DNA from: an uncultured Lachnospiraceae bacterium
Lineage (GTDB): Bacteria; Bacillota; Clostridia; Lachnospirales; Lachnospiraceae
NCBI GenBank assembly: GCA_902789735.1
Contig: CADAOZ010000002.1
Location: 106,919-170,918 of the forward strand
DNA: 64,000 nt
Reading direction: 5' to 3'
Positions 8,548 to 15,850 of the stretch are shown here, one piece after another. The notes under the pieces were generated by a model. It did no database searches, was not told the DNA's origin, and saw only the letters and a list, made by a program, of their open reading frames with translations. A program made the translations under genes and the position numbers. Position 1 is the stretch's first letter. Each line of letters begins with the position of its first letter.

Positions 8548-9099
8548 ATGTACTGCGGAACCAATAAAACGGCCCTGTCCTCTCAAAATCAGATATCCTG
8601 CACCCTGCTGCGGCTGATGGAGGACGTCCCTTTTTCCAGGATCAGCATCAGCACTCTCTGCCGGGAGGCCGGCGTCTCCAGACAGACCTTCTACAGCCTT
8701 TTCCAGTCCAAGGAAAATGTGATCACCTGGACCCTGCAGCAGAGCTACTGCTATGATCCGGACGGTCAGATGGATCCGGACCGGTCCATCTCCCCCATTG
8801 AGCAGATCTGCCACAGCTATACCAGATACATCACCGACCACGCGGACTTTCTCAGGCTCCTGGCAGAGAACAATCTTCCTTATATCCTGTATACCAGCAT
8901 GTATGATTCCCTGATGAACTGCTGCTGTTTCCTGCCCGACGCCCCGGAAGACCGGCGCGCTTATACGGCGGATTTCCTGTCCGGCGGTTTTTCCGGACTT
9001 GCCAACAGCTATATCCTGCGGGAGGAAAGACCTGACCCTGCGGTCCTGGAACAGCTGACCCTGGATATTCTGAGCGGCCGGCTGCTGGAGAACTGCTGA
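8548..9099 (+). CDS. TetR/AcrR-family transcriptional regulator
   Basis: A 183-residue DNA-binding repressor. Residues 10-60 form the TetR helix-turn-helix (ISTLCREAGVSRQTFYSLFQ), followed by an all-helical C-terminal ligand/dimer domain rich in Cys and Tyr. AAGGAG six bases before the ATG supports the start. It is transcribed divergently from lon from an overlapping promoter with paired dyads, so autoregulation and an effect on lon are likely. The ligand cannot be read from the sequence. Confidence 0.88.
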   Translation: MYCGTNKTALSSQNQISCTLLRLMEDVPFSRISISTLCREAGVSRQTFYSLFQSKENVITWTLQQSYCYDPDGQMDPDRSISPIEQICHSYTRYITDHADFLRLLAENNLPYILYTSMYDSLMNCCCFLPDAPEDRRAYTADFLSGGFSGLANSYILREERPDPAVLEQLTLDILSGRLLENC

Positions 9100-9134
9100 G
9101 GATCCATACTCCATTCCGCATCCGCAAAAAAACA

Positions 9135-9169
9135 GCGTCCTGCTGTCAAATGACAGCAGGACGCCTTTT
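9135..9169 (+). terminator. Intrinsic terminator of the TetR gene
   Basis: A perfect 14-bp stem (GCGTCCTGCTGTCA with its complement) with a 2-base centre, followed by CTTTTT. A run of A residues on the other side makes it usable from the minus strand too. Confidence 0.9.
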
Positions 9170-9203
9170 TATTTTCCGATTCTTTTTTATGTCTGAGCGG
9201 ACA

Positions 9204-9596
9204 TCAGAAAGTGATGATCTCCGGCGCATCCGTAAAGGAACAGATCGCCGCCTGACCTTCGGTCAGGGCGAACACAGCGGTATTGCCGTCGCCGGGCTTA
9301 TACATGGCAGCCAGTTCCGGATAAGCGGCCAGCATGTGCTCCTGGGCCTCGATCCTTTCGTCCAGGACCGCTTTCGCGGAAAGGCGGATCCACTTGCCGC
9401 CGTTCATAGCGCTGATCTCCACCTTCGGATTGGCCAGCATCTGCTTTGCCACATCCTTGACCAGACCTGTCTGAATGCAGAGCCTGCCGTCAAAGAGATC
9501 AATGGTACCGAAAGGCCTGACTCTGGGCTGATCACCGTCACAGGTCGCCAGGAAATATGTGCCTGCACCCTTTAAAAAATCATAAATTTTCTGCAT
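9204..9596 (-). CDS. Pyridoxamine 5'-phosphate oxidase-fold flavin protein
   Basis: A 130-residue split-barrel protein of the PPOX family that binds FMN or a related cofactor. GTYFLATCDGDQPRVRPFG at the start is the first-strand signature, followed by IDLFDGRLCIQTG and KVEISAM segments. Close relatives in anaerobes are annotated as NimC/NimA-like or pyridoxamine oxidases; the true substrate is unknown. The first ATG is used, with AGGAGG nearby. The gene appears to stand alone between the tetR terminator and metY. Confidence 0.8.
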   Translation of the reverse strand: MQKIYDFLKGAGTYFLATCDGDQPRVRPFGTIDLFDGRLCIQTGLVKDVAKQMLANPKVEISAMNGGKWIRLSAKAVLDERIEAQEHMLAAYPELAAMYKPGDGNTAVFALTEGQAAICSFTDAPEIITF

Positions 9597-9664
9597 GTGT
9601 TTACCTCCTTGTATACTTACTGTGTCAACTTCTCTGTTCTGATAAAAAATCCATGAGAACCCGA

Positions 9665-10951
9665 TCAGCCGATGGCCTCCAGCGCCTGCCGCAGGTCGGC
9701 GATCAGATCTTCCTTGTCCTCCAGACCGCAGGACATACGGACCAGTCCGGCCGGGATACCGGCAGCGGCCAGCTGTTCTTCGTTCATCTGCCTGTGGGTA
9801 GATGTAGCCGGATTCAGGCAGCAGGTCCTGGCATCAGCCACATGAGTCTCGATGGCCGCCAGCTTCAGATTCTTCATGAAGGTCTCCGCAGCAGCCCTGC
9901 CTCCCTTCAGCTCAAAGGAAACGACGCCGCAGCCGCCGTCCGGCATATATTTCTTCGCAATATCGTAATAAGGATCTCCGGGAAGTCCGGAATAGCTGAC
10001 ATGCTTTACCTGCGGCTGCTTCTGCAGGAACTCCGCCACTGCCTGACCGTTCTCCACGTGTCTGGGCATCCTGACATGCAGGGATTCCAGGCCCAGGTTC
10101 AGATAAAAGGCGCTCTGGGGAGACTGGACCGTACCCAGATCCCGCATCAGCTGGGAGACGCACTTTGTGATGAAGGCGCCGCCCTGGCCGAATTTCTCGG
10201 CGTATACAATGCCGTGATAGGATTCATCCGGCGTGCAGAGGCCGGGATACTTGTCCGCATGCGCCAGCCAGTCGAAATTACCGCTGTCTACGATGGCGCC
10301 GCCGACAGCCGATCCATGGCCGTCCATATATTTGGTCGTGGAATGGGTCACGATATCCGCGCCCCACTCGATCGGCCTGCAGTTGACAGGCGTCGGGAAA
10401 GTATTGTCCACGATCAGCGGCACGCCATGGGCATGGGCGACTTTGGCGAACTTCTCAATATCCAGGACCGTCAGGGCAGGATTGGCAATGGTCTCGCCGA
10501 ACATGGCCCTTGTATTATCCTTAAAGGCAGCGTGCAGCTCTTCTTCACTGGCGTCGGGAGAAACGAAGGTGGCTTCGATTCCCATTTTCGCCATGGTGAC
10601 AGAAATCAGGTTAAAGGTCCCGCCGTAAATCGCGGAGGAAGAAACGATATGGCTGCCCGCTTCACAAATATTGAAAAGGGAAAAGAAGTTGGCGGCCTGA
10701 CCGGATGAGGTCAGCATACCCGCTGTACCGCCTTCCATCTCCGCAATCTTGGCTGCAACATAGTCACATGTGGGGTTCTGCAGACGGGAATAGAAATAGC
10801 CGGAAGCCTCCAGATCGAAAAGCTTACCCATATCTTCACTGGTATTATATTTAAAGGTCGTGGACTGGATGATCGGGATCTGTCTGGGACCTCCGTTCTC
10901 CGGCTGATAACCGCCCTGTACACATTTTGTATTGATCTTGTAATCGCTCAT
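9665..10951 (-). CDS. metY: O-acetylhomoserine sulfhydrylase (Cys/Met PLP enzyme)
   Basis: Pyridoxal-phosphate enzyme that makes homocysteine (or methionine) from O-acetylhomoserine and sulfide or methanethiol. The 428-residue product begins MSDYKINTKCVQGGYQPENG; SRLQNPTCDYVAAKIAEMEGG, VDNTFPTP and THSTTKYMDGHGSAVGG (the PLP lysine) follow, with a C-terminal LSCGLEDKEDL-like ending. Homologues of this length are typical. The in-frame extension of 66 residues upstream has no family similarity, and AGGAGG precedes 10951. It fits with the SAH-recycling operon at 24-28 kb that would yield homocysteine. No S-box could be matched in the leader. Confidence 0.92.
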   Translation of the reverse strand: MSDYKINTKCVQGGYQPENGGPRQIPIIQSTTFKYNTSEDMGKLFDLEASGYFYSRLQNPTCDYVAAKIAEMEGGTAGMLTSSGQAANFFSLFNICEAGSHIVSSSAIYGGTFNLISVTMAKMGIEATFVSPDASEEELHAAFKDNTRAMFGETIANPALTVLDIEKFAKVAHAHGVPLIVDNTFPTPVNCRPIEWGADIVTHSTTKYMDGHGSAVGGAIVDSGNFDWLAHADKYPGLCTPDESYHGIVYAEKFGQGGAFITKCVSQLMRDLGTVQSPQSAFYLNLGLESLHVRMPRHVENGQAVAEFLQKQPQVKHVSYSGLPGDPYYDIAKKYMPDGGCGVVSFELKGGRAAAETFMKNLKLAAIETHVADARTCCLNPATSTHRQMNEEQLAAAGIPAGLVRMSCGLEDKEDLIADLRQALEAIG

Positions 10952-11108
10952 ACTCCTGTTCCTCCTGTTCCTGTTTTCTGGTTTCAAGCCGCCGCTTCCG
11001 TTTCGGGAAAGCAGACGGGTATCACATGGCGGGATCAGACCCGCCTGATATGCCTTCACTTCAACAATTTGTATTATAGCACCTGCAGTGCTTTGATGCA
11101 GTGAAGAA

Positions 11109-11708
11109 TCAGAACATATTGGAAATAAATATCTCCAGACCGATGGCAATCAGGATCACGCCGCCCAGTATGGAGGCTTTTCCGGCCAGGACAGTCCCCA
11201 TTTTACGGCCGATCTTCAGGCCGCCCAGACAGATGGCCAGGGTAACGGTCCCGATGATCAGAGCGGCGGCAAAAGCCATGCCGGTCGAATACTCACTGAT
11301 GGCAAAACCCACGGACAGGGCATCGATGGAAGTCGCGATGCCCTGCACGGCCAGCTCCCTGCTGGTCAGGATAGGCCCCTGCCCGGAACCCTCTTCCATT
11401 TCCGGCCCGCCCCGCAGGCCTTCCAGCAGCATCTTGCCTCCTATATAACCAAGCAGGAGCAGGGCGATCCAGGGGATACATTTCTGAAATGCCGTAAAAT
11501 ACGTCAGAATGGTATGGACACAGAACCACCCGGTCAGGGGCATCAGGAACTGGAAGAAGGCAAAGGTTCCGGCAATCCGGAAGTTCTCTCCTGTCTCCAT
11601 ACCGGGATTCCTCAACCCGTTGGCCATGGAGACCGAAAAAGCGTCCATGGCAAGGCCCGCGCCCAGCAGTATACTGTTTGCAATGAAAATCCAGACTCCG
11701 TTGATCAT
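11109..11708 (-). CDS. mntP: Manganese efflux pump MntP
   Basis: Inner-membrane Mn2+ exporter of 199 residues with six predicted helices arranged as two repeats. Each repeat carries the family's Asp-Ala-(Phe/Leu)-Ser-Val motif: GAGLAMDAFSVSMANG near the start and ATSIDALSVGFA in the second half. The start at 11708 is preceded by GAGGA at seven bases; a longer frame upstream runs through the riboswitch terminator and is not coding. A yybP-ykoY riboswitch precedes it, which independently supports the Mn2+ assignment. Confidence 0.93.
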   Translation of the reverse strand: MINGVWIFIANSILLGAGLAMDAFSVSMANGLRNPGMETGENFRIAGTFAFFQFLMPLTGWFCVHTILTYFTAFQKCIPWIALLLLGYIGGKMLLEGLRGGPEMEEGSGQGPILTSRELAVQGIATSIDALSVGFAISEYSTGMAFAAALIIGTVTLAICLGGLKIGRKMGTVLAGKASILGGVILIAIGLEIFISNMF

Positions 11709-11755
11709 CGATTCTTCCTCTTTAAGGGGGCAGCCTGCCGCCGGTTCCGGCCGGC

Positions 11756-11792
11756 AAAAAAAAGCCAGGCCGCAGTCTGTACCGCGCCTGGT
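11756..11792 (-). terminator. Riboswitch-controlled terminator of mntP
   Basis: On the minus strand CCAGGC and GCCTGG pair around a 15-base loop and are followed by eight T residues. GTACAG in the loop can instead pair with CTGTAC about 45 bases upstream, giving a plausible antiterminator when Mn2+ is bound. Confidence 0.8.
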
Positions 11793-11836
11793 CACGAAAG
11801 GATACAGTCCGAGCCATGTACAGCACAATTGTCATA

Positions 11837-11922
11837 CATGAGTCTCGCAATTCTAAGATAAGCCAGGCCCCGGGGCCAGTATGTTGACTTATCACATCCG
11901 AAAATGCCTGCTACTCCCTCAT
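11837..11922 (-). ncRNA. yybP-ykoY manganese riboswitch
   Basis: The minus-strand leader holds the family's conserved blocks in order: an ATGAG closing strand, GGGAGTAGC, GTCAACATACTGGCC, and GCGAGACTCAT, whose CTCAT closes the first stem. Loop L1 and L3 sequences that form the metal site are both present. The aptamer precedes mntP with a terminator between, so Mn2+ binding should allow readthrough. Confidence 0.9.
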
Positions 11923-11969
11923 ACGTTCTGTTTTTAAGAGAATCACTTCCTGTGCAGTGATTTTTTTCA

Positions 11970-11999
11970 AGTATATGGACCGGCTTTGCTCTTAGTCAA
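11970..11999 (-). promoter_or_regulatory. Promoter of the mntP transcript
   Basis: TTGACT (11999-11994), 18 bases, TATACT (11975-11970) on the minus strand, about 50 bases before the riboswitch. A 6-bp ATCACT/AGTGAT hairpin lies across its start region. Confidence 0.65.
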
Positions 12000-12009
12000 C
12001 ACTAACCTT

Positions 12010-12038
12010 TTGCATTTTTCCAATGGATTTCATATACT
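12010..12038 (+). promoter_or_regulatory. Promoter of the AAA+ ATPase gene
   Basis: TTGCAT, 17 bases, TATACT on the plus strand, back to back with the mntP promoter. Downstream an 8-bp inverted repeat (ATCCGCGG at 12048 and its complement at 12094) may form a leader hairpin. Confidence 0.6.
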
Positions 12039-12151
12039 GTTATAGGAATCCGCGGCAGAAAAAACGCAAATGACAGAGTCTGAAAAAAGAAGCCCGCGGA
12101 TCACATTCTCGAATATGCAGAAGCGATTCATACAAATGAGAGGATCTTTCT

Positions 12152-13555
12152 ATGATGAACGATGATTTACTGAGAAGTCTTTATGATGATATGTTCGGCA
12201 GTTCTTCCGGCAGCGGAAGAGGCTCCGGCAGCGGCGCCGGAAAGAACAATGGCCGCGGAACTGCCGGGAACAGATCCGACGGCAGGAAGAACACTGCCCG
12301 TCCCGCCGGCCGGCCCGGAACAGACAAGTCCAAAGCACCCGCGAAAAAACCCACGCTGTCCGAGGATGACGCGGTCAAAAACGCCCAGGACGCCCTGTCC
12401 GAAGCCAAAAATCTCCTGAAGGATATGGATGAGCAGCTGGCCATCCCTGCCGGCCCCGGCGGTTCAGACGGCGGGGCGGAAGCAGAAGCTCCACAGGAGC
12501 CCGAGAAAGATCCCATGGAGGAGCTGGACCAGCTGATTGGCCTTGCATCGATCAAATCGGATGTCAAAGAACTGATGGATTTTGTCAAGATCCAGAAGAT
12601 GCGCAAAGACCAGGGCCTGAAGTCTGTCCCTGTATCCCTGCATCTGGTCTTTACCGGCAATCCGGGAACCGGCAAGACGACCGTTGCCAGAATTATCGGC
12701 AGGCTCTATAAGCAGATTGGTGTCCTGTCCAAAGGACAGCTGGTGGAGACCGACCGGTCCGGACTGGTCGCCGGTTTTGTCGGACAGACAGCTCTCAAGA
12801 CCCAGGAAAAAATCAAAGCGGCCATGGGCGGCGTCCTCTTCATCGATGAAGCCTATGCCCTGACCTCCAATGAACAGGATACCTTCGGCCAGGAGTCTGT
12901 CGATACAATCCTGAAGGCCATGGAAGACCACAGGGATGACCTGGTCGTCATCGTCGCCGGTTATACCGCTCCCATGGAGAAATTCATCAACAGCAATCCC
13001 GGCCTGAAATCCCGCTTTAATAAATATATTGAATTCCCCGACTATACCACCGATGAGCTGGAGCAGATCTTCTATATGAACTGCGAAAAGTACGATTATG
13101 TCGTTGAGGAAGAAGTAAAGCACCAGATCCGCTCCCTGATCGTCCTGCGCAAGCTCCAGCAGCTGGAGAATTTCGCCAACGCCCGGGAAATCCGCAATAT
13201 GTTCGAGGAAATCATCACCAACCAGGCAAGGCGTGTTGCCGCCATGGAAAATCCCACCCAGGAGGATATGATGAAGATCACCCTGGAGGATCTGGTGGAG
13301 CGGAAGGAGGACGACAAAAAGGAATCTTCCGATAAGGATAAAAAAGATTCTTCCGCAGCAGAAGGGGCTTCCGGCAGCAGCGAATCTTCCGGTGAGAAGG
13401 CTGACAGCGACAGCGAAGCGGCCGATGAGAAAACCGGCAGTGTCAGCGAGCCTGCGGACAGGGAAACGGATGGCAGGGTCAGCGATTCCACTAAAGACAA
13501 GCCCGCCGGTGATGAACCTGCCGGTAACGGGTCCGCAGATTCTGACAGCAAATAA
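12152..13555 (+). CDS. CbbX/SpoVK-type AAA+ ATPase with disordered tails
   Basis: A 467-residue single-domain AAA+ ATPase of the CbxX/CfqX group, which includes rubisco activase CbbX and sporulation protein SpoVK. Residues about 125-390 are the ATPase: MEELDQLIGLASIKSDV, FTGNPGTGKTTVARIIG (Walker A), GGVLFIDEAYAL (Walker B), VIVAGY and SRFNKYIEFPDY. The first 110 residues are Gly/Ser/Arg then Pro/Ala rich and the last 80 are Glu/Ser/Asp repeats, both probably disordered. GAGAGG precedes the start. It diverges from mntP and no substrate gene is adjacent, so its client is unknown. Confidence 0.85.
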   Translation: MMNDDLLRSLYDDMFGSSSGSGRGSGSGAGKNNGRGTAGNRSDGRKNTARPAGRPGTDKSKAPAKKPTLSEDDAVKNAQDALSEAKNLLKDMDEQLAIPAGPGGSDGGAEAEAPQEPEKDPMEELDQLIGLASIKSDVKELMDFVKIQKMRKDQGLKSVPVSLHLVFTGNPGTGKTTVARIIGRLYKQIGVLSKGQLVETDRSGLVAGFVGQTALKTQEKIKAAMGGVLFIDEAYALTSNEQDTFGQESVDTILKAMEDHRDDLVVIVAGYTAPMEKFINSNPGLKSRFNKYIEFPDYTTDELEQIFYMNCEKYDYVVEEEVKHQIRSLIVLRKLQQLENFANAREIRNMFEEIITNQARRVAAMENPTQEDMMKITLEDLVERKEDDKKESSDKDKKDSSAAEGASGSSESSGEKADSDSEAADEKTGSVSEPADRETDGRVSDSTKDKPAGDEPAGNGSADSDSK

Positions 13556-13620
13556 TATGCCCTGATCCACATCCACGGTTAGATTAAAAAGTACTCATTT
13601 TTAAATATCTCAACAATAAA

Positions 13621-13666
13621 CAGGTCCGCACCGCCGTTTCGAAAAATGGCGGTATGGACCTGTTTC
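13621..13666. terminator. Bidirectional terminator between the AAA+ and CapA genes
   Basis: CAGGTCC..ACCGCC pairs with GGCGGT..GGACCTG around an A-rich loop; short T-runs occur on both sides, serving the two convergent genes. Confidence 0.75.
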
Positions 13667-13732
13667 ATTGATCATAACAGAAAAAATCTGCAGGAAGATC
13701 CTGCCGCTACCGGAACGGAAAGCATGCCGGCT

Positions 13733-15016
13733 CTATTCCGGTTCCTCCAGTTCTCCCATGGTATTCAGGTAGCGGGCCGGCACCGCGTCCTCTACGATCT
13801 GCCGCAGCTTCTCCATGGACATGGAATCAAACTCGTGAACGCCATGGTCTGCCGCCATTTCTTCCGTAAAATCTTCCAGAGGGTAAATACGGAAGCCCTG
13901 TCTGCCGTCTTCATAATAAGTAACAATCGGATCCATGCACATGGCTGCAGGGCGGACCCTGCCGGTCGCAGGATCCCGGACCGCTTTTACAGTCAGCATA
14001 CCGCTGAGCAGGTTGGAGCCGATCTTCTGGGCGCTTATAAAATTGCCCAGGGAATAGATGACCGGACATCGGGTCCCGTCACTTTCCCTTGTCAGGACCG
14101 TCAGCTCCTGCAGGACATGGGGATGATTGCCGATTATAATATCCGCGCCCCAGTCCACCATTTTCTGCGCCAGAACTCTGACAGAGGCATCGACCCGGAA
14201 GGTGTTCTCTGTTCCCCAGTGGGTATGGACCACGACCAGGTCAGCCTGCTGCCTGGCCTTCCGGATCTGTTCCCGGATCCGCTCCTCCTGTAATGTGAAG
14301 ATCATGACACAATCCGTGCCGGAAGGCATGCGGCTGTTGGAAATCTGGGTATAGCCCAGAAAAGCCACTTTAATGCCGTTCTTTTCGACGATCCGGATCC
14401 GGTCCGCGTCTTCCTCTGACGCGTAGAAACCCACTGCAGGAATGCCTTTCTCTTCCCAGTAAGCCAGGGTGGCCAGTGCCCCCTTTGTGCCCTTGTCCAG
14501 CATATGGTTATTGGCCAGATTGATCACGTCAAAGCCCGTATCGATCAGGGCGTCTCCCGCCGCATCCGGGGAATTAAAGGCCGGATATCCTGAAACGGCG
14601 TACACCGATTCCGCCAGCGGCGTTTCCTGGTTGACGGTCGCGATATCCGCCCGGGATATCTGTTCCTTTACGTATTGATACATGGGACGGAAATCATATC
14701 CCTCCGCTGTCTCCGCGTCTTCATAGACTGATGTATGAATCAGATTGTCCCCGACCGCCAGGATCGTGACCTCCTCCGCTTCTTTTGTTTTCTCCTGCTG
14801 TTCCGCGGACTTTCTGTCCGCCAGATCTTCATTTGGGATGCTGCTCTTTTCGGCCTGGTCTTCCGTGAACACGGGAGACGGGCGCCGCGCCGGTCCCGTC
14901 CCACTTTCCCCGGTTCCGGCATTGACAGACACTGCTGCGCAGGCTGTCAGCATGAGACAAGTCAGGGCCGCTGTCATACAGTACAGAAATTTTCGCATTC
15001 GATTGCTTCTACACAT
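13733..15016 (-). CDS. CapA-family metallophosphatase-fold lipoprotein
   Basis: A 427-residue lipid-anchored protein of the CapA/PgsA group, related to poly-gamma-glutamate synthesis and calcineurin-like phosphatases. A lipobox ending MLTAC follows the hydrophobic leader, then a linker, then the catalytic fold: TILAVGDNLIHTSVY, DIATVNQETPL, VINLANNHMLDKG, VVHTHWG and IIIGNHPHVLQ with its metal-binding His and Asp residues. No capBC or other capsule genes are nearby, so polymer synthesis is uncertain; orphan CapA proteins are common in Clostridia. GGAG lies ten bases before the ATG at 15016. Confidence 0.85.
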   Translation of the reverse strand: MCRSNRMRKFLYCMTAALTCLMLTACAAVSVNAGTGESGTGPARRPSPVFTEDQAEKSSIPNEDLADRKSAEQQEKTKEAEEVTILAVGDNLIHTSVYEDAETAEGYDFRPMYQYVKEQISRADIATVNQETPLAESVYAVSGYPAFNSPDAAGDALIDTGFDVINLANNHMLDKGTKGALATLAYWEEKGIPAVGFYASEEDADRIRIVEKNGIKVAFLGYTQISNSRMPSGTDCVMIFTLQEERIREQIRKARQQADLVVVHTHWGTENTFRVDASVRVLAQKMVDWGADIIIGNHPHVLQELTVLTRESDGTRCPVIYSLGNFISAQKIGSNLLSGMLTVKAVRDPATGRVRPAAMCMDPIVTYYEDGRQGFRIYPLEDFTEEMAADHGVHEFDSMSMEKLRQIVEDAVPARYLNTMGELEEPE

Positions 15017-15091
15017 ATTTATTCTTCTCCGGAGTCATCTGATAAAATCCGACACGCATTATTGTAACACAAATCTGTCGGCGGCTATGCC

Positions 15092-15120
15092 TTTTCAAAG
15101 CAGCGGATTCTGTCTATAAT
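15092..15120 (+). promoter_or_regulatory. Promoter abutting the YkgJ-like gene
   Basis: TTTTCA, 17 bases, TATAAT. The -10 box ends only seven bases before the ATG at 15128, so transcription would begin at or next to the start codon. Confidence 0.6.
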
Positions 15121-15127
15121 ACAGGCT

Positions 15128-15760
15128 ATGGAAAAACTAATGCGCGCAAGAGACATGGCAAAACTTCCCTGTATCTCCTGTGAAGGCTGCGGCGACTGCT
15201 GCCGGGGCATGGGGGATACCGTCCATCTGGACCCTTATGATATAGCCATGCTCTGTAAAAATCTGAACTGCACATTTGAAGACCTGCTGGATGTCCGGAT
15301 TGCCCTGCACGCTGAGCAGGGCCTGGCCATCCCTCATCTGCTGATGGAAAAAAGCCGGGGCTGCTGCAGCTTTCTGGGCAGTGACGGCCGCTGCGGGATC
15401 CACTGCTTCCGTCCGGGATTCTGCAGGCTCTTCCCTCTGGGCCGTCAATACGACGGAAAAGGTTTTCAGTACTTTATCGTTCCGGGAGGCTGTGACATGC
15501 CGGGCAAGACCAAGGTCCGGATCCGCAAATGGCTGGATATTCCCGACCTGCCCCGCTACGAAGCCTTTGTATCCAGCTGGCACTATTTTGTCAGGGACGC
15601 CCAGGCCGGGCTTGCCCGTTCACAGAATCCGGAACTCAATCAGCAGATCAACCTCTTCCTGCTGCAGACCTTTTACGGCATCCCCTATGACCCTGACCGG
15701 GATTTCTACGACCAGTTTGAGGAGCGTCTTGCGAAGGCCTCCCGCCTGTTCACTGACTGA
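15128..15760 (+). CDS. YkgJ-family cysteine-cluster protein
   Basis: A 210-residue protein with a zinc- or iron-binding cysteine cluster of the UPF0153/YkgJ family: CISCEGCGDCCRGMGD near the N terminus, then CCSFLGSDGRCGIHCFRPGFCRLFP. The function of the family is not established. No ribosome site precedes the first ATG, and the promoter position suggests a leaderless message; ATGs five and ten codons in are alternatives but also lack good sites. The gene converges with the large surface-protein gene across a shared terminator. Confidence 0.8.
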   Translation: MEKLMRARDMAKLPCISCEGCGDCCRGMGDTVHLDPYDIAMLCKNLNCTFEDLLDVRIALHAEQGLAIPHLLMEKSRGCCSFLGSDGRCGIHCFRPGFCRLFPLGRQYDGKGFQYFIVPGGCDMPGKTKVRIRKWLDIPDLPRYEAFVSSWHYFVRDAQAGLARSQNPELNQQINLFLLQTFYGIPYDPDRDFYDQFEERLAKASRLFTD

Positions 15761-15767
15761 CAAAAGG

Positions 15768-15820
15768 ATCCCTCCCGGATCTGCCCGCGCCTTACCGCAG
15801 GCAGATCCGGGAGGGATTTT
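15768..15820. terminator. Bidirectional terminator between ykgJ-like and surface-protein genes
   Basis: A perfect 18-bp stem (15768-15785 with 15800-15817) and a 14-base loop, with TTTT on the plus side. Confidence 0.85.
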
Positions 15821-15850
15821 CTCACTTCCTTATATCCGCATCAGGACCTG

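Noticed and set aside
10952..11108. Possible SAM riboswitch before metY
   Set aside because: The conserved S-box blocks could not be found in the leader.
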